Assembly: GCF_052161655.1 (NCBI RefSeq)
Contig: NZ_CP197418.1
Location: 1,860,001 to 1,924,000, forward strand
DNA length: 64,000 nucleotides
DNA from: Novipirellula sp052161655
GTDB lineage: Bacteria > Planctomycetota > Planctomycetia > Pirellulales > Pirellulaceae
Direction: 5' to 3'
Each line of letters opens with the position of its first letter. The first letter of the stretch is position 1. This document shows, piece after piece, positions 9,980-18,905 of this stretch. Made by a program: the position numbers and the translations under genes. The notes beneath the pieces are model-generated. The model ran no database searches and was not told the origin of the DNA. It saw nothing but the letters and a program-made list of their open reading frames with translations.

Positions 9980-10317
9980 TCAATTTTCTCGTTTTCAATT
10001 CGACGCACTCCTGCGGAGTGTCACCGTGTAGATTCATTCAAAAGCGGTCGTTTGCCCCTCGCTTGGCAGGTCATGTTCCGCACAAACGGTACGACCGGTA
10101 CCAGCGAACGAGCTTCGCCGAGGCAATCATTCATCATAGTTCGCACAACGCGTGATTTCGATGGCGGCTAACTTGGATTCCCGCAGTTCAATGCCGTCAT
10201 CCGTCATTATCTGCACTCTCGTTTGCCGAAGCACTATCCATGTGACCGTTGTGTTTGGAGTAACAAGCACAACGCGAAAGCGGATACGGTACGGACTAAG
10301 CGAAAAAGGAGGGCAGG
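9980..10317. other. Divergent promoter spacer between adaptor and outer-membrane genes
   Basis: A 338-bp spacer between two divergent efflux genes. I see no credible gene or RNA in it, nor an operator I can defend. It should contain both promoters of the pump. AAGGAGG at 10307-10313 is the ribosome site of the plus-strand gene. Confidence 0.4.
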
Positions 10318-12126
10318 ATGCCCCGACTCATGATCACTCTTGGCCTGATGGGACTTACTGGCTGTGCGGGCAATCAGTACTTGACGCAAAATTTAACGGC
10401 CTCTCATCGCAATCGTGCAGTCGCGGTCGTCGCACCGATGTCCAAAACGGCCGCCGCGGAATTGGCCGAATCCGTTCCGGCCGTCCCTGACGAAGCGGCC
10501 GTCCCTGACGAAATTCGTCCGGTCAATCACCAACAAATAGCGGTGAAGTCTTCCACTGGTGATGATCAATCACGACATGGCACTTTGACGATCGATGGAC
10601 GTCAATACGAGCTTCAGCTAGTCGAGTCGAAACCGAAACCGATCAATATCGCGACCGCCGATTTGTCGTTGACCGCCTTCGAAGACGACGCGGTCATGAA
10701 CGTGCCAATCGAGCCCGCCGCGCCGATGGCGTTGCCAACGGACGAAGATGTCCAATATTTCGAAAGAGCGATTTCGCAAGGCGACTTTATCGGCCAGCCC
10801 GTGGACCTGACGCCCGATTCGATCGATCTGAATTTGCCATCCGCGCTCGCCATGGTCGGTGGTCAACACCCTGCCGTGGGATTCGCCCAGTGGCGTGTGC
10901 AAGAAGCTTACGCCCAACTGGCTCGCGCCGAAGTGCTGTGGTTGCCGTCGATTCAAGCCGGCTTTGGTTTTCATCGCCATGATGGAAATTATCAGGCCAG
11001 CGATGGGACAATCGTTGACATCAATCGCAACTCGTTCCAATACGGACTCGGCACCGGAGCTACCGGAGCAGGCACGACGCCACGTCCCGGATTGGTAGCC
11101 CAGTTTCATCTTGCCGACGCCATCTTTCTGCCCGAGATCGCTCAGCGAACGGTTTCGGCTAGAAACCATGCGGCCAACGCGGTGCTGAACGATCAACTGC
11201 GATCCACCGCTGTCGCCTACACCGAATTGGTCAACGCCTACCAAGACGCCAGCATTCTGGAATCGTCACGACAACGCACCTCCGAACTGTTCAAAATTAC
11301 AAATGACTTTGCCAAGGCGGGCGAAGGGTTACAAGCCGATGCGGACCGGATCGATACCGAGTTGGCGATGGTCGATAATCGCATGATCGGAGCTCGTGAA
11401 CGGATCGCCGTGGCGTCGGCTCGCTTGGCTCAAACGCTCAGTCTGGACGGCGGCAATCCGATCCAGCCGATGGACGTGACGGCAGTGCCTATCGATTTGG
11501 TATCTCTGGAAATAGACAAGGCTTCGCTGATCAGCACGGGACTCAATTCACGTCCGGAACTGAAAGAATCCAAGTCGCTTGTGGCAGCGGCCTGCGAAGC
11601 CTATCGCCGCGAAAAGTACGCTCCGTTTGTCCCCAGCGTGCTGCTAGGGTTTAGCACTGGCGGTTTCGGCGGCGGGCTCGGTAACAACCTAGACAACGTG
11701 GACGGCCGCTACGATTTGGACGCCGTGATGACGTGGGAAGTCCGCAACCTTGGGTTCGGCGAAAGAGCCGCTCGTCGAGAGTCGTCGGCACGCGTTCAAC
11801 AGGCAAGGTTCGAAAAATTAAGAGTGATGGATCAAGTCGCTCGCGAAGTCTCCGAAGCGTATTCGCAGGTGAAATTTCGTCGCGAGCAGATCGCAGTGAC
11901 CCAGCGTGCGATTCAATCGGCCGAAGACTCCTACAGCCGCAACCTGGAACGGATCCGAGATGGGCAAGGTTTGCCACTGGAAGTATTGCAGTCGGTTCAA
12001 GCACTTGAAACGGCACGTCGGGCTTACTTGCAAGCGATCGTCGATCACAACCAAGCCCAATTTCAATTGCAATGGGCACTCGGCTGGCCCGTGACCGCGC
12101 CCGCCCCCACGGCAATGGGGATGTAA
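10318..12126 (+). CDS. TolC-family outer membrane efflux lipoprotein
   Basis: A 602-residue outer-membrane factor. It starts at ATG 10318 behind a strong AGGAGG site. The N-terminus MPRLMITLGLMGLTGCAGNQ carries a lipobox (LTGC). A roughly 150-residue low-complexity linker rich in Ala/Pro/Asp follows, with a duplicated AVPDE. Two OEP repeats follow: heptad-rich helices around residues 190-360 and 390-590 (for example RQRTSELFKITNDFAKAGEGLQADADR and SVQALETARRAYLQAIVDHNQAQFQL). It forms the exit duct for the adaptor/permease pair encoded divergently. The long linker before the first OEP repeat is unusual compared with TolC. Confidence 0.88.
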   Translation: MPRLMITLGLMGLTGCAGNQYLTQNLTASHRNRAVAVVAPMSKTAAAELAESVPAVPDEAAVPDEIRPVNHQQIAVKSSTGDDQSRHGTLTIDGRQYELQLVESKPKPINIATADLSLTAFEDDAVMNVPIEPAAPMALPTDEDVQYFERAISQGDFIGQPVDLTPDSIDLNLPSALAMVGGQHPAVGFAQWRVQEAYAQLARAEVLWLPSIQAGFGFHRHDGNYQASDGTIVDINRNSFQYGLGTGATGAGTTPRPGLVAQFHLADAIFLPEIAQRTVSARNHAANAVLNDQLRSTAVAYTELVNAYQDASILESSRQRTSELFKITNDFAKAGEGLQADADRIDTELAMVDNRMIGARERIAVASARLAQTLSLDGGNPIQPMDVTAVPIDLVSLEIDKASLISTGLNSRPELKESKSLVAAACEAYRREKYAPFVPSVLLGFSTGGFGGGLGNNLDNVDGRYDLDAVMTWEVRNLGFGERAARRESSARVQQARFEKLRVMDQVAREVSEAYSQVKFRREQIAVTQRAIQSAEDSYSRNLERIRDGQGLPLEVLQSVQALETARRAYLQAIVDHNQAQFQLQWALGWPVTAPAPTAMGM

Positions 12127-12159
12127 AGGCACTGCGAAAAGTTTGATGTCAGGCCACCA

Positions 12160-12220
12160 GGCCCGCGGCTAGCACCGTCGGCTCACATGAGGTGCCGAAA
12201 GTCTTCGCGACTTTCGCTAC
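12160..12220. repeat. Two dispersed palindromic repeat copies
   Basis: Positions 12160-12186 are an inverted copy of the GCGCTAGCCGCGGGC family (also 18707, 20505, 58848). Positions 12196-12220 are a CGAAAGTC / GACTTTCGCTAC palindrome. Both lie between the convergent efflux and TPR genes and may help end transcription. Confidence 0.6.
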
Positions 12221-12242
12221 GGCTACAGGGACGTCGATTGCA

Positions 12243-12575
12243 CTAGCCTTGTAGCATGCGTGCTTTGGCCATCGCATCTTCGGCTTTGGTGATGTACTGC
12301 TGCTCTTGAGTGCCTGCCCAAGCGCGTTGGTAGGTTACGCTCAGAGCGGTGAAGTTGAACGGATCTTCGGGCTCCAACTCGCATGCTTTTTCGGCGTGCT
12401 GGATCGCCAAGTCGTGCTGGCCTGTTTTCGTGTAAACACGAGCCTGAGCAAGGTGGGCCAAGACAAAGGTTTCGTCTTCGGCGATGATTTCGTTCAAGCC
12501 CTTGATGGCTTCCTCGAACTTTTCATCATCGATCAGCTTTTCGACTTCGTTGTACTTCTTGTGGACGTCCGACAT
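12243..12575 (-). CDS. Small TPR-repeat protein
   Basis: A 110-residue soluble protein (MSDVHKKYNEVEKLIDDEKFE). It has three tetratricopeptide-like helical pairs: FEEAIKGLNEIIAEDETFVLAHLAQARVY, then QHDLAIQHAEKACELEPEDPFNFTALSVTY, then a degenerate third. The start is the ATG at 12575, with AGGA eight bases upstream; the longer frame to 12776 runs through repeat-like sequence. It has no enzymatic domain, so a protein-binding role is likely. The strand is shared with the downstream SGNH and lipoprotein genes but the spacing is loose. Confidence 0.75.
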   Translation of the reverse strand: MSDVHKKYNEVEKLIDDEKFEEAIKGLNEIIAEDETFVLAHLAQARVYTKTGQHDLAIQHAEKACELEPEDPFNFTALSVTYQRAWAGTQEQQYITKAEDAMAKARMLQG

Positions 12576-12748
12576 ATTTAAATTCCTGGTGAGAGTTCCG
12601 TTAAGCGGAGCGAAAGTCACGAAGACATTCGCCCGCGAGGGCGGTTTTACCAGTTTTTTGGACTTGCGCCACCTCGGGGAACCCAGTGGAATTTGCCGCC
12701 CCGAGCACAGGGCGGCGAGTGAGGATGCGGAACCAACCGTGTGGCGAA

Positions 12749-13504
12749 TTAGGCTTGCTGGAACACTTCCAACCACTTTTTCGCCATCAACGCATGGCCC
12801 GCGAGCGTCGGATGGACACCATCGGCGGCCCAGTATTGGGGTGGGGCCAGATTCACCGCTTCGTCAAACATCGTTTGAAACGGCACAAAATCGAGCTTCA
12901 TTTTGTCGGCCAACTTTTTCGCGACCGCACGCCGCTCGTCGAATTCGGGGAACCATTTGTCATTGATCGCGCCGCATCGCAGCACGAACGGCTCGCAGAT
13001 GATGATCCGAGTCTTCGGTAGCGCCGCTTGCGTCTGCTCCAATAACGCCGCAAATCCCGAATCGTAATCGGCAACGGTGCCATCGTATCGCCCGTTCAAC
13101 TTGTGCCAAATATCGTTGACTCCGACCAGGATACTGAGCACGTCGGGCTTCAGATCCAAGCAATCTTTTTGCCAGCGGGCCGCCAAATCGGGAACCTTGT
13201 GACCACTGATCCCTCGATTGTGAATGGTCGGTTTGGATTCTGCATGAGTACTCAAAAGCTCGCCCGCGATCAACATGGGGTAGCCGTTGCCAAGCCCACG
13301 AGCGTTGTTTGGAGATTGGTTTTTGCGGTCGCGTCCCGCATCGGTGATCGAATCGCCTTGGAACAAGACCGTGGTGTTCTCAGGCAGTGAATGGGATGAT
13401 TCTGCCGCCAACAACGTCTGCTGGGACGCCGTCAACAAGGCTCCCGCACCCGCGGCAGCCAAGGAAGCACGCATCAAATCACGACGACCTAATTTTGTAT
13501 TCAT
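12749..13504 (-). CDS. Tat-exported SGNH/GDSL-type esterase
   Basis: A 251-residue hydrolase starting MNTKLGRRDLMRASLAAAGAGALL, a twin-arginine-type signal. The mature part has SGNH block I (VLFQGDSITDAG, nucleophile Ser), block II Gly (NRGISGH), block III (ILVGVNDIW, Asn) and block V (DGVHPTLAGH, Asp and His). The full catalytic set is therefore present. It probably deacylates carbohydrate or lipid esters in the periplasm; acetyl-xylan or rhamnogalacturonan acetylesterase relatives share this layout. The open frame extends upstream to 13777, but homology and the signal peptide place the start at 13504. Confidence 0.85.
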   Translation of the reverse strand: MNTKLGRRDLMRASLAAAGAGALLTASQQTLLAAESSHSLPENTTVLFQGDSITDAGRDRKNQSPNNARGLGNGYPMLIAGELLSTHAESKPTIHNRGISGHKVPDLAARWQKDCLDLKPDVLSILVGVNDIWHKLNGRYDGTVADYDSGFAALLEQTQAALPKTRIIICEPFVLRCGAINDKWFPEFDERRAVAKKLADKMKLDFVPFQTMFDEAVNLAPPQYWAADGVHPTLAGHALMAKKWLEVFQQA

Positions 13505-13554
13505 GGTGTGAACTCTAAGGGAGGAATCGAGGAAGGAATTGGGTGAGATGACGG

Positions 13555-14400
13555 TTATTGTAATTGCTGCGAGAGCATACGTCCGTTGGCGTGGCCGGCG
13601 ATCACGGCGGCGTAATAGATCGGTAAGGAATAGTTGGGGACAAAATTGCCAAGTGCTCCGCCAACGTACGTTCCATACGCGGGATACAGGATCCGGTTCG
13701 CTTCGATCATGGCCGACACATCCTGTTTCTGCTCCAAATATGCAAACACGTCCTGCGATGCGAGTGTTTCGTGCCACAGCGGGACGAACAGATAGGCTGC
13801 CGCATAGGTCCCTTGATAGGTTCGACGCGTGAAATCCTTGGCGTGGGCCGCTTCGTGCAGTGCCACGGCGGGAATGTCGCTGTACAGATGAACGGTCTGC
13901 GTGAACGGGTTGAAATGATCACCGCCGACAATTCGGCCTGGCAAAATCGTCTCACCTGCCACCGATAACGTGCCCAACGTGTAACGCCATGGCCACGCCA
14001 CCGTCTTGTTCTGCGTTAACCGTTTCCAGTCTTTCAGCGGCGCGTACTGGTTCACTCGCACTTTCACATGCGGAAGGTTATTTTCTTCGAGATAGTCTGC
14101 CGTCGCGAGAATCGTCTCTTCCGAAATCTTGTGACGATCCACGCGGCGGTCCCAGAGCAAAATTTTGTCAGGAATCCCCACGACCCAACCGATCCCATCG
14201 ATCACCGGTTGCGGTTGACCAATTTCGAATTGAGGGTCATTGCTTTGCACCAATTCGGGAGCAATCTGCTGGCTGGTGACCGGAATTGGGATCGGTGCCA
14301 GTACGCGGCAACCGGCAAGATGGACCGACAGTAAAGCGACCGCCACAAAACAGAGAGGGTGCAGTCCGCGGTGGACTTGCGTTTGTCCCGATGAATTCAT
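13555..14400 (-). CDS. Lipoprotein with an HExxH zinc-protease-like motif
   Basis: A 281-residue protein from the ATG at 14400 (an upstream start at 14427 adds nine residues). The lipobox is VHLAGCRV. The central part carries IPAVALHEAAHAKDF, an HEAAH motif in a hydrophobic context as in gluzincin or minimal metalloprotease folds. The third zinc ligand is not obvious. The C-terminal third is Tyr/Ala-rich, with weakly hydrophobic stretches. I do not recognise a named family. It may be an envelope peptidase or an inactive relative. It lies between the SGNH gene and another lipoprotein gene on the same strand. Confidence 0.6.
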   Translation of the reverse strand: MNSSGQTQVHRGLHPLCFVAVALLSVHLAGCRVLAPIPIPVTSQQIAPELVQSNDPQFEIGQPQPVIDGIGWVVGIPDKILLWDRRVDRHKISEETILATADYLEENNLPHVKVRVNQYAPLKDWKRLTQNKTVAWPWRYTLGTLSVAGETILPGRIVGGDHFNPFTQTVHLYSDIPAVALHEAAHAKDFTRRTYQGTYAAAYLFVPLWHETLASQDVFAYLEQKQDVSAMIEANRILYPAYGTYVGGALGNFVPNYSLPIYYAAVIAGHANGRMLSQQLQ

Positions 14401-14448
14401 CGAATCCAATCCATTGAAGTATTGCAAAGAGATGTTGCAAGGAGGGGC

Positions 14449-15726
14449 TTAGCGTTTTTCGGAATCACCGCGAGGTGTCCATTTGGCAATCGTCCCCGAC
14501 TCCGCGACTTTTACGCGTGCATCGCAACGCATTTCGTCACCTTCGGATCGCAGCCGAACGTGCACGATCACTTCGTCGCCTTCGGGTTCAACGTCTTGCC
14601 AGATCACCGGGACGTGGAATCCGCTCAAGGGACGCGAACGAATTAGCTCGGAGACCTCTTCCGCTGAAAACTCCCAGCGGCCGATCTTTGCTTCGGATGG
14701 TTCACGGGCAGGGTCAAGAATCACGATCGACATTTCCGCATCAATCTCAAAATCTTCAAGATTGACCGTCTTGCCGTAATGATCCAGTGCATTGATGACC
14801 AAGTACAATCCGTCTACATCATGATCGTTGTCGGATTGATGCCCGCCCGACAAACCGGTGTGCAATTGGAGTGTCTCGGGAGCTGAAATTTCTTTTTGAG
14901 TCGCTTTAGCCGCATCGGGCAAAATGATTTGCCCTGGCGGTTTCGGTTGGCCTTTTCCATTGGACGACGGCGGAGGCAGGATTTCCCCCGGTTCAATCGG
15001 CGAAACTTCGGTGTCCGATTTCCCAGGCGGTTCTGGCACGCCGATCGGCGGTGGCAACGTGCGTGGCGCCGGATCGACCAGTGGTTGGTCCCGTTTGCTT
15101 CCACTGCGTTTGGATCCATTGCCGCTGGATCCGCTTCCACTGGGCAAGTTGCTGCTAGGTTCGTCGGTAAACGGATTGTTTAGCCGGTCCATCGGAACGG
15201 CTTGTCCCGGATCGATGAACGAATCGCCAAAGCCGTGTTCCATATCAAACGAATCAATCGACTCGTTGGGCCCATAGATCGGCCCGTTTGAGATCGGCCC
15301 GTTCGACATAGGATCAGGACTCGGGATCGGCGGTCCGTAATCGGCTTGCGATTTGCTTCGCGAATGACGAGGGGGCGGAGCATCGGAAGAAACTCGGCTT
15401 TTGGCACGTTCGAGTTCGTCTCGCAATTTGCGATTTTCGTAGTCCGCCTCGTACAACTGGTCTTCCAGGACTCGGACTTCGTTGGCAATTCGTTGCTGAT
15501 ACAGATCCTTGTGAGCCCGGTTTTGACAACCTGAAAAAAGTGCCATCCCGCCGAGTGCGAAAACCATCACGCAAACGAAATTAGCCTGATTGGAGCGACC
15601 AATCGCGGCGATATCATTCGTTCGAGCAGGAGGGCAAATCACAGTAGTCGTCAGACTTCTTTGGATCGAATTTTGGGGGGCAGTCGGCGTTAGGGAGTTA
15701 AAGCCATCGCGGCGCACTCCCACCAC
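14449..15726 (-). CDS. Hypothetical lipoprotein with coiled coil and Pro/Ser-rich linker
   Basis: About 425 residues from a GTG start; other GTGs at 15723 and 15717 are equally possible. A late signal segment (FVCVMVFALGGMALFSGC) ends in a lipobox Cys near residue 71. A coiled coil (ANEVRVLEDQLYEADYENRKLRDELERAKS) and a long disordered linker rich in Pro, Ser, Gly and Asn (residues about 115-275) follow. The compact C-terminal domain (about 290-420) looks like an immunoglobulin-like beta-sandwich (VDGLYLVINALDHYGKTV; GFHVPVIWQDVEPEGDEVIVHVRL). It looks like a surface-tethered, planctomycete-type hypothetical; no function is assigned. Confidence 0.6.
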   Translation of the reverse strand: MVGVRRDGFNSLTPTAPQNSIQRSLTTTVICPPARTNDIAAIGRSNQANFVCVMVFALGGMALFSGCQNRAHKDLYQQRIANEVRVLEDQLYEADYENRKLRDELERAKSRVSSDAPPPRHSRSKSQADYGPPIPSPDPMSNGPISNGPIYGPNESIDSFDMEHGFGDSFIDPGQAVPMDRLNNPFTDEPSSNLPSGSGSSGNGSKRSGSKRDQPLVDPAPRTLPPPIGVPEPPGKSDTEVSPIEPGEILPPPSSNGKGQPKPPGQIILPDAAKATQKEISAPETLQLHTGLSGGHQSDNDHDVDGLYLVINALDHYGKTVNLEDFEIDAEMSIVILDPAREPSEAKIGRWEFSAEEVSELIRSRPLSGFHVPVIWQDVEPEGDEVIVHVRLRSEGDEMRCDARVKVAESGTIAKWTPRGDSEKR

Positions 15727-15893
15727 AAAACTCGATTAACAGGCAGACGGCATTCAGGTCAACGTCGGTTTCACGGCGTTGGTGCCCAGCAAGGAACGCA
15801 AACAGATTGCTTGCATTAAGAATTAGCGGGGGAGGAATGAGGGAAAATTGTCGTTCGGCTCTCCGAGCCGTTGGCGAGTGCGGCGAACGACGG

Positions 15894-17213
15894 TCACTTT
15901 GGCTCGTTCATATCACGTGAGAACGACTGCACGTCGCAACCGTTTTCATGCAGTCGTCTTCGAGCTTGCTGGTGAGCCACTTCCCGTTCACTCTCGTCGC
16001 GAAATCCAATGCTATCGTCTCGGTAAATCAACGTGGGATCCGCTTGCAGTTCGACGAATCCCGCGCTGCGTGGATCAATTTGGTGACGGAATAGCAGCAT
16101 TGCCATGGCGACGTCACAAACTTGGGTGCGAATCTTGGTTTTTCGCGATGGAATCAGCTGCCACACATGAGCGGTTCGCTTATCCGCGAGCCGCGATGCC
16201 AAGACTGAGTCAAATTCCAGTTCGCTCTCTGCAAACCCCGCGTGCGATGCACTCAACACGCTGGCCGCCAAGATCGCGGTGGTTTGCCATGTGGCCGGCG
16301 AATGGGGATCCGCCAAAATGCGATGGCACAGTTCCATCGCCAACGAATCACATCGGTAACGCATCGCGATCCGCAATTGATCGCACACGCTGCCTAATTC
16401 GCGATGCCTGAGCAGCCACTCGTGAATCAGCCGCCGAACCAATTCGTCATCCTCGTCGTCGCCCAGACAGGGGCCGACTCCCGAATGCGCCAACGACATC
16501 ATCAACCGTGCCGACGGATTCACGGACGCCGCTGGATCCAGGATCGAATCGGCGAACAAAACGAGTGCCCAGCGGTCGAGATCATGATTGGCGGCAGGAT
16601 AGCGAGACTCGCTCCCGCCGGCACGTCCCACTCGCGTGAACCTTGCCGCACTTTGCTGCTGACGGATCAGATGTTCAATTTGTCGCTGATGACCAAGGTA
16701 CATCCGCGCGTAAAACTGGCGACTCGCTGTGTCGTCCCCGACCAGTTCGGAAAATGCTTTCCAGCCAACCAGATCGACGTCCGTCGGATTGATCTTTGGA
16801 CTCAGAAGTTGCCGAATTTGGGCATCAACGGCGGCTTGATCGATCTGTTGCAGCAGTCGAAACGCTTGGACTTGCACTTCCAACGACGGGTGATCCAGCC
16901 CGCGTCGCAGTTGTTCTCGCACCGCGTGGCGTTGCTGTGGGGGCACGTCTGGGGTGGTTGCTGCATCGAGCAGTTGTAGGGCGGCATGTTGGCGAGTCGC
17001 AAAACTTTCCGAGTCGAGCCCTTCGATTACCGAACGAATCGCAGACTCAGTCCCCAACGCGTCATTTCCCGCAGCCCCGGTGGGTCCGGCGGCTGTGACC
17101 AGACTTAGAATTGCCCCACAGATCAGCGGCGCAATAATCCGCCGCCGACATGTCCCGTTTCGCACGGGCGTCGCGACCATAGCAGGCGGCAGAAGGGAGG
17201 AATCGACAACCAT
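15894..17213 (-). CDS. Secreted hypothetical protein with HEAT-like helical repeats
   Basis: A 439-residue protein. After a basic stretch (RNGTCRRRI) a hydrophobic segment IIAPLICGAILSLVTAAGP could be a signal peptide ending near AAG. Helical repeats follow: SAIRSVIEGLDSESFATRQHAALQLLDAA and QLRRGLDHPSLEVQVQAFRLLQQID resemble HEAT/ARM units. The C-terminal half is helical without a recognisable catalytic motif. The start is the ATG at 17213, immediately after GGAGGG. A later start at residue 12 would suit the signal peptide. The function is unknown and the protein is probably planctomycete-specific. Confidence 0.6.
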   Translation of the reverse strand: MVVDSSLLPPAMVATPVRNGTCRRRIIAPLICGAILSLVTAAGPTGAAGNDALGTESAIRSVIEGLDSESFATRQHAALQLLDAATTPDVPPQQRHAVREQLRRGLDHPSLEVQVQAFRLLQQIDQAAVDAQIRQLLSPKINPTDVDLVGWKAFSELVGDDTASRQFYARMYLGHQRQIEHLIRQQQSAARFTRVGRAGGSESRYPAANHDLDRWALVLFADSILDPAASVNPSARLMMSLAHSGVGPCLGDDEDDELVRRLIHEWLLRHRELGSVCDQLRIAMRYRCDSLAMELCHRILADPHSPATWQTTAILAASVLSASHAGFAESELEFDSVLASRLADKRTAHVWQLIPSRKTKIRTQVCDVAMAMLLFRHQIDPRSAGFVELQADPTLIYRDDSIGFRDESEREVAHQQARRRLHENGCDVQSFSRDMNEPK

Positions 17214-17369
17214 CCCTCCACGTTAATTCGCAGCAACCAAAACAAGAGCGTTTCGCGGCGAAGTGGGGGCAGAGACAGCAAGGGGGTTTCGGTTAAACTC
17301 TACGACCGGCACATTTAGAACCCCTTTTCCGCTGCCCACGCCCCGCATTCCTGATCGTCGAAATCAACC

Positions 17370-18668
17370 ATGCAAATCATTTGTTTTGAAGATGCTCGCG
17401 TTAACCAGCTCGTTCCCATCATCCAAGCACGCCCCGCCTACGCAGTCACGTGTGCGAGTTTGCGGTTGGTCGATCGTTTGAAACAACTGGTCGCTGGACC
17501 GCTGCAGGGCAGTTCGCTGTCGGGTTCGGTGCGGTCGTATTTGACATTGATCCAAAAATTGGACTACGAACTCGAATCGGCCGAGCAGGCATTCGGTGGA
17601 GCAAAGTGGCCCAGCGATGACGATGGGATGCTGATCGTGAACGCTCGTCTGGTCCCTCGCGTGGCGCTGGACGACGTGCTGGTGACACTCGGCGGCGAAA
17701 CCGAATCGTGCTGCGTCGTTGATGCCGAAGACGGTTCGGTGCTGATCGCCCGCTGGACCGCTGCGGACTTGGCAGCGAAGAAGGCGGAATATGCGACCGA
17801 TTCACGGCAAAGCGTTGTCGATTTTCTGACCGAGCAATCATTGTCGCTACCCAAACGATCGGCTGAGGCGTCTGCGTTTCATTGGCCTCATGACGTCGTT
17901 GCCTGGCACATGAAAGAGATGCGTGACTCGATCGAGTGGCGAATCGCTCACGGTGATTACAAACAAACCAGCGATGGCGTGTTCGTGGGCGAAGGCGTCT
18001 CGGTGGGCCAATACGCAGCGATCAACACTGACAACGGGCCGATCCTGTTAGAGAACAACGTCAAAGTCGGACCGTTCTGCTACCTCGAAGGCCCACTGTA
18101 TGCCGGCCACGGAACTCGAGTGATCGAACACTCGGCAATCAAGGATGGCGTGTCGCTCGGGCATACCGTCAAAATCGGCGGCGAAGTCGAAGCGTCGGTG
18201 ATCGAACCTTACACCAACAAACAACATCATGGTTTTCTAGGGCACAGCTATCTCGGCAGCTGGATCAATCTCGGCGCAGGCACCTGCAACAGCGATTTGA
18301 AGAACACCTATGGCACCATCAATATTGAATACGGCGAAACCAAGATCGCGACCGGGATGCAATTCCTCGGTTGCTTCATTGGCGACTATTCAAAATCGGC
18401 GATCAACACCAGTATCTTTACCGGCAAAGTGATCGGAGTGTGCAGCATGTTGTACGGTTTCGTCACCTCGAATGTCCCCAGTTTCGTCAACTACGCTCGT
18501 CTGTTTGGTCAAACCGCGTTGCTGCCCGCCGATGTCATGATCAGCACGCAAGCACGCATGTTCGCGCGGCGTAACGTGACCCAGCGTGAATGTGACAAAC
18601 AATTGATCTTGGACATGTACGCTCAATCCGAAGCCGAACGCGAAGCCACCGACCAGTACACTTTGTAA
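17370..18668 (+). CDS. GlmU-family putative sugar nucleotidyltransferase with left-handed beta-helix
   Basis: A 432-residue protein. Residues 1-190 form a degenerate nucleotidyltransferase-like domain (MQIICFEDARVNQLVPI, ending before the helix), without the GlmU LAAGxGTRM loop. From about residue 205 hexapeptide repeats (GVSVGQYAAINTDNGPILLENNVKVGPFCYLEGPLYAG) build a left-handed beta-helix with the conserved HGFLGHSYLGSWINLGAGTCNSDLKN block seen in the GlmU-like family of Bacteroidetes and Planctomycetes. It may make or modify a nucleotide sugar or acylate a sugar. The substrate is unknown. Transcription units on both sides are separate. Confidence 0.78.
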   Translation: MQIICFEDARVNQLVPIIQARPAYAVTCASLRLVDRLKQLVAGPLQGSSLSGSVRSYLTLIQKLDYELESAEQAFGGAKWPSDDDGMLIVNARLVPRVALDDVLVTLGGETESCCVVDAEDGSVLIARWTAADLAAKKAEYATDSRQSVVDFLTEQSLSLPKRSAEASAFHWPHDVVAWHMKEMRDSIEWRIAHGDYKQTSDGVFVGEGVSVGQYAAINTDNGPILLENNVKVGPFCYLEGPLYAGHGTRVIEHSAIKDGVSLGHTVKIGGEVEASVIEPYTNKQHHGFLGHSYLGSWINLGAGTCNSDLKNTYGTINIEYGETKIATGMQFLGCFIGDYSKSAINTSIFTGKVIGVCSMLYGFVTSNVPSFVNYARLFGQTALLPADVMISTQARMFARRNVTQRECDKQLILDMYAQSEAEREATDQYTL

Positions 18669-18706
18669 GATTGTTTGCCCCTTTACTTGAAATATCCGCT
18701 TTAAAT

Positions 18707-18865
18707 GAGCCGACGGCGCTAGCCGCGGGCCCGTCGATTTTGTCTGGAACATGCCCGCGGCTAGCGCCCAATGCCATCTACTTTAGTAGCGGTGCGGCGC
18801 GAGCCGCCCGGTCTACTTCGAACGTTTTGCTCGCTGCCACCGGACGGCTCGCGCCGTACCGTTAC
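18707..18865. repeat. Two adjacent dispersed palindromes between nucleotidyltransferase gene and argC
   Basis: GGCGCTAGCCGCGGGC (18715-18730) and GCCCGCGGCTAGCGCC (18753-18768) are a perfect 16-bp inverted repeat. Single arms of this family recur at 12160, 20505 and 58848. Immediately after it, 18786-18865 has arms CGGCGCGAGCCG and CGGCTCGCGCCG and resembles 5271-5335. Confidence 0.65.
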
Positions 18866-18905
18866 AACATTCATCCGTATCATTCTTCAAGACTGAGATC
18901 CGAAT

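Noticed and set aside
10618..11244. 208-codon minus frame opposite the TolC-like gene
   Set aside because: It is antisense to a well-supported gene with a strong ribosome site and has no recognisable features.
12576..12776. N-terminal extension of the TPR protein
   Set aside because: The extra 67 residues are low-complexity, overlap the end of the SGNH gene, and the ATG at 12575 has its own ribosome site.
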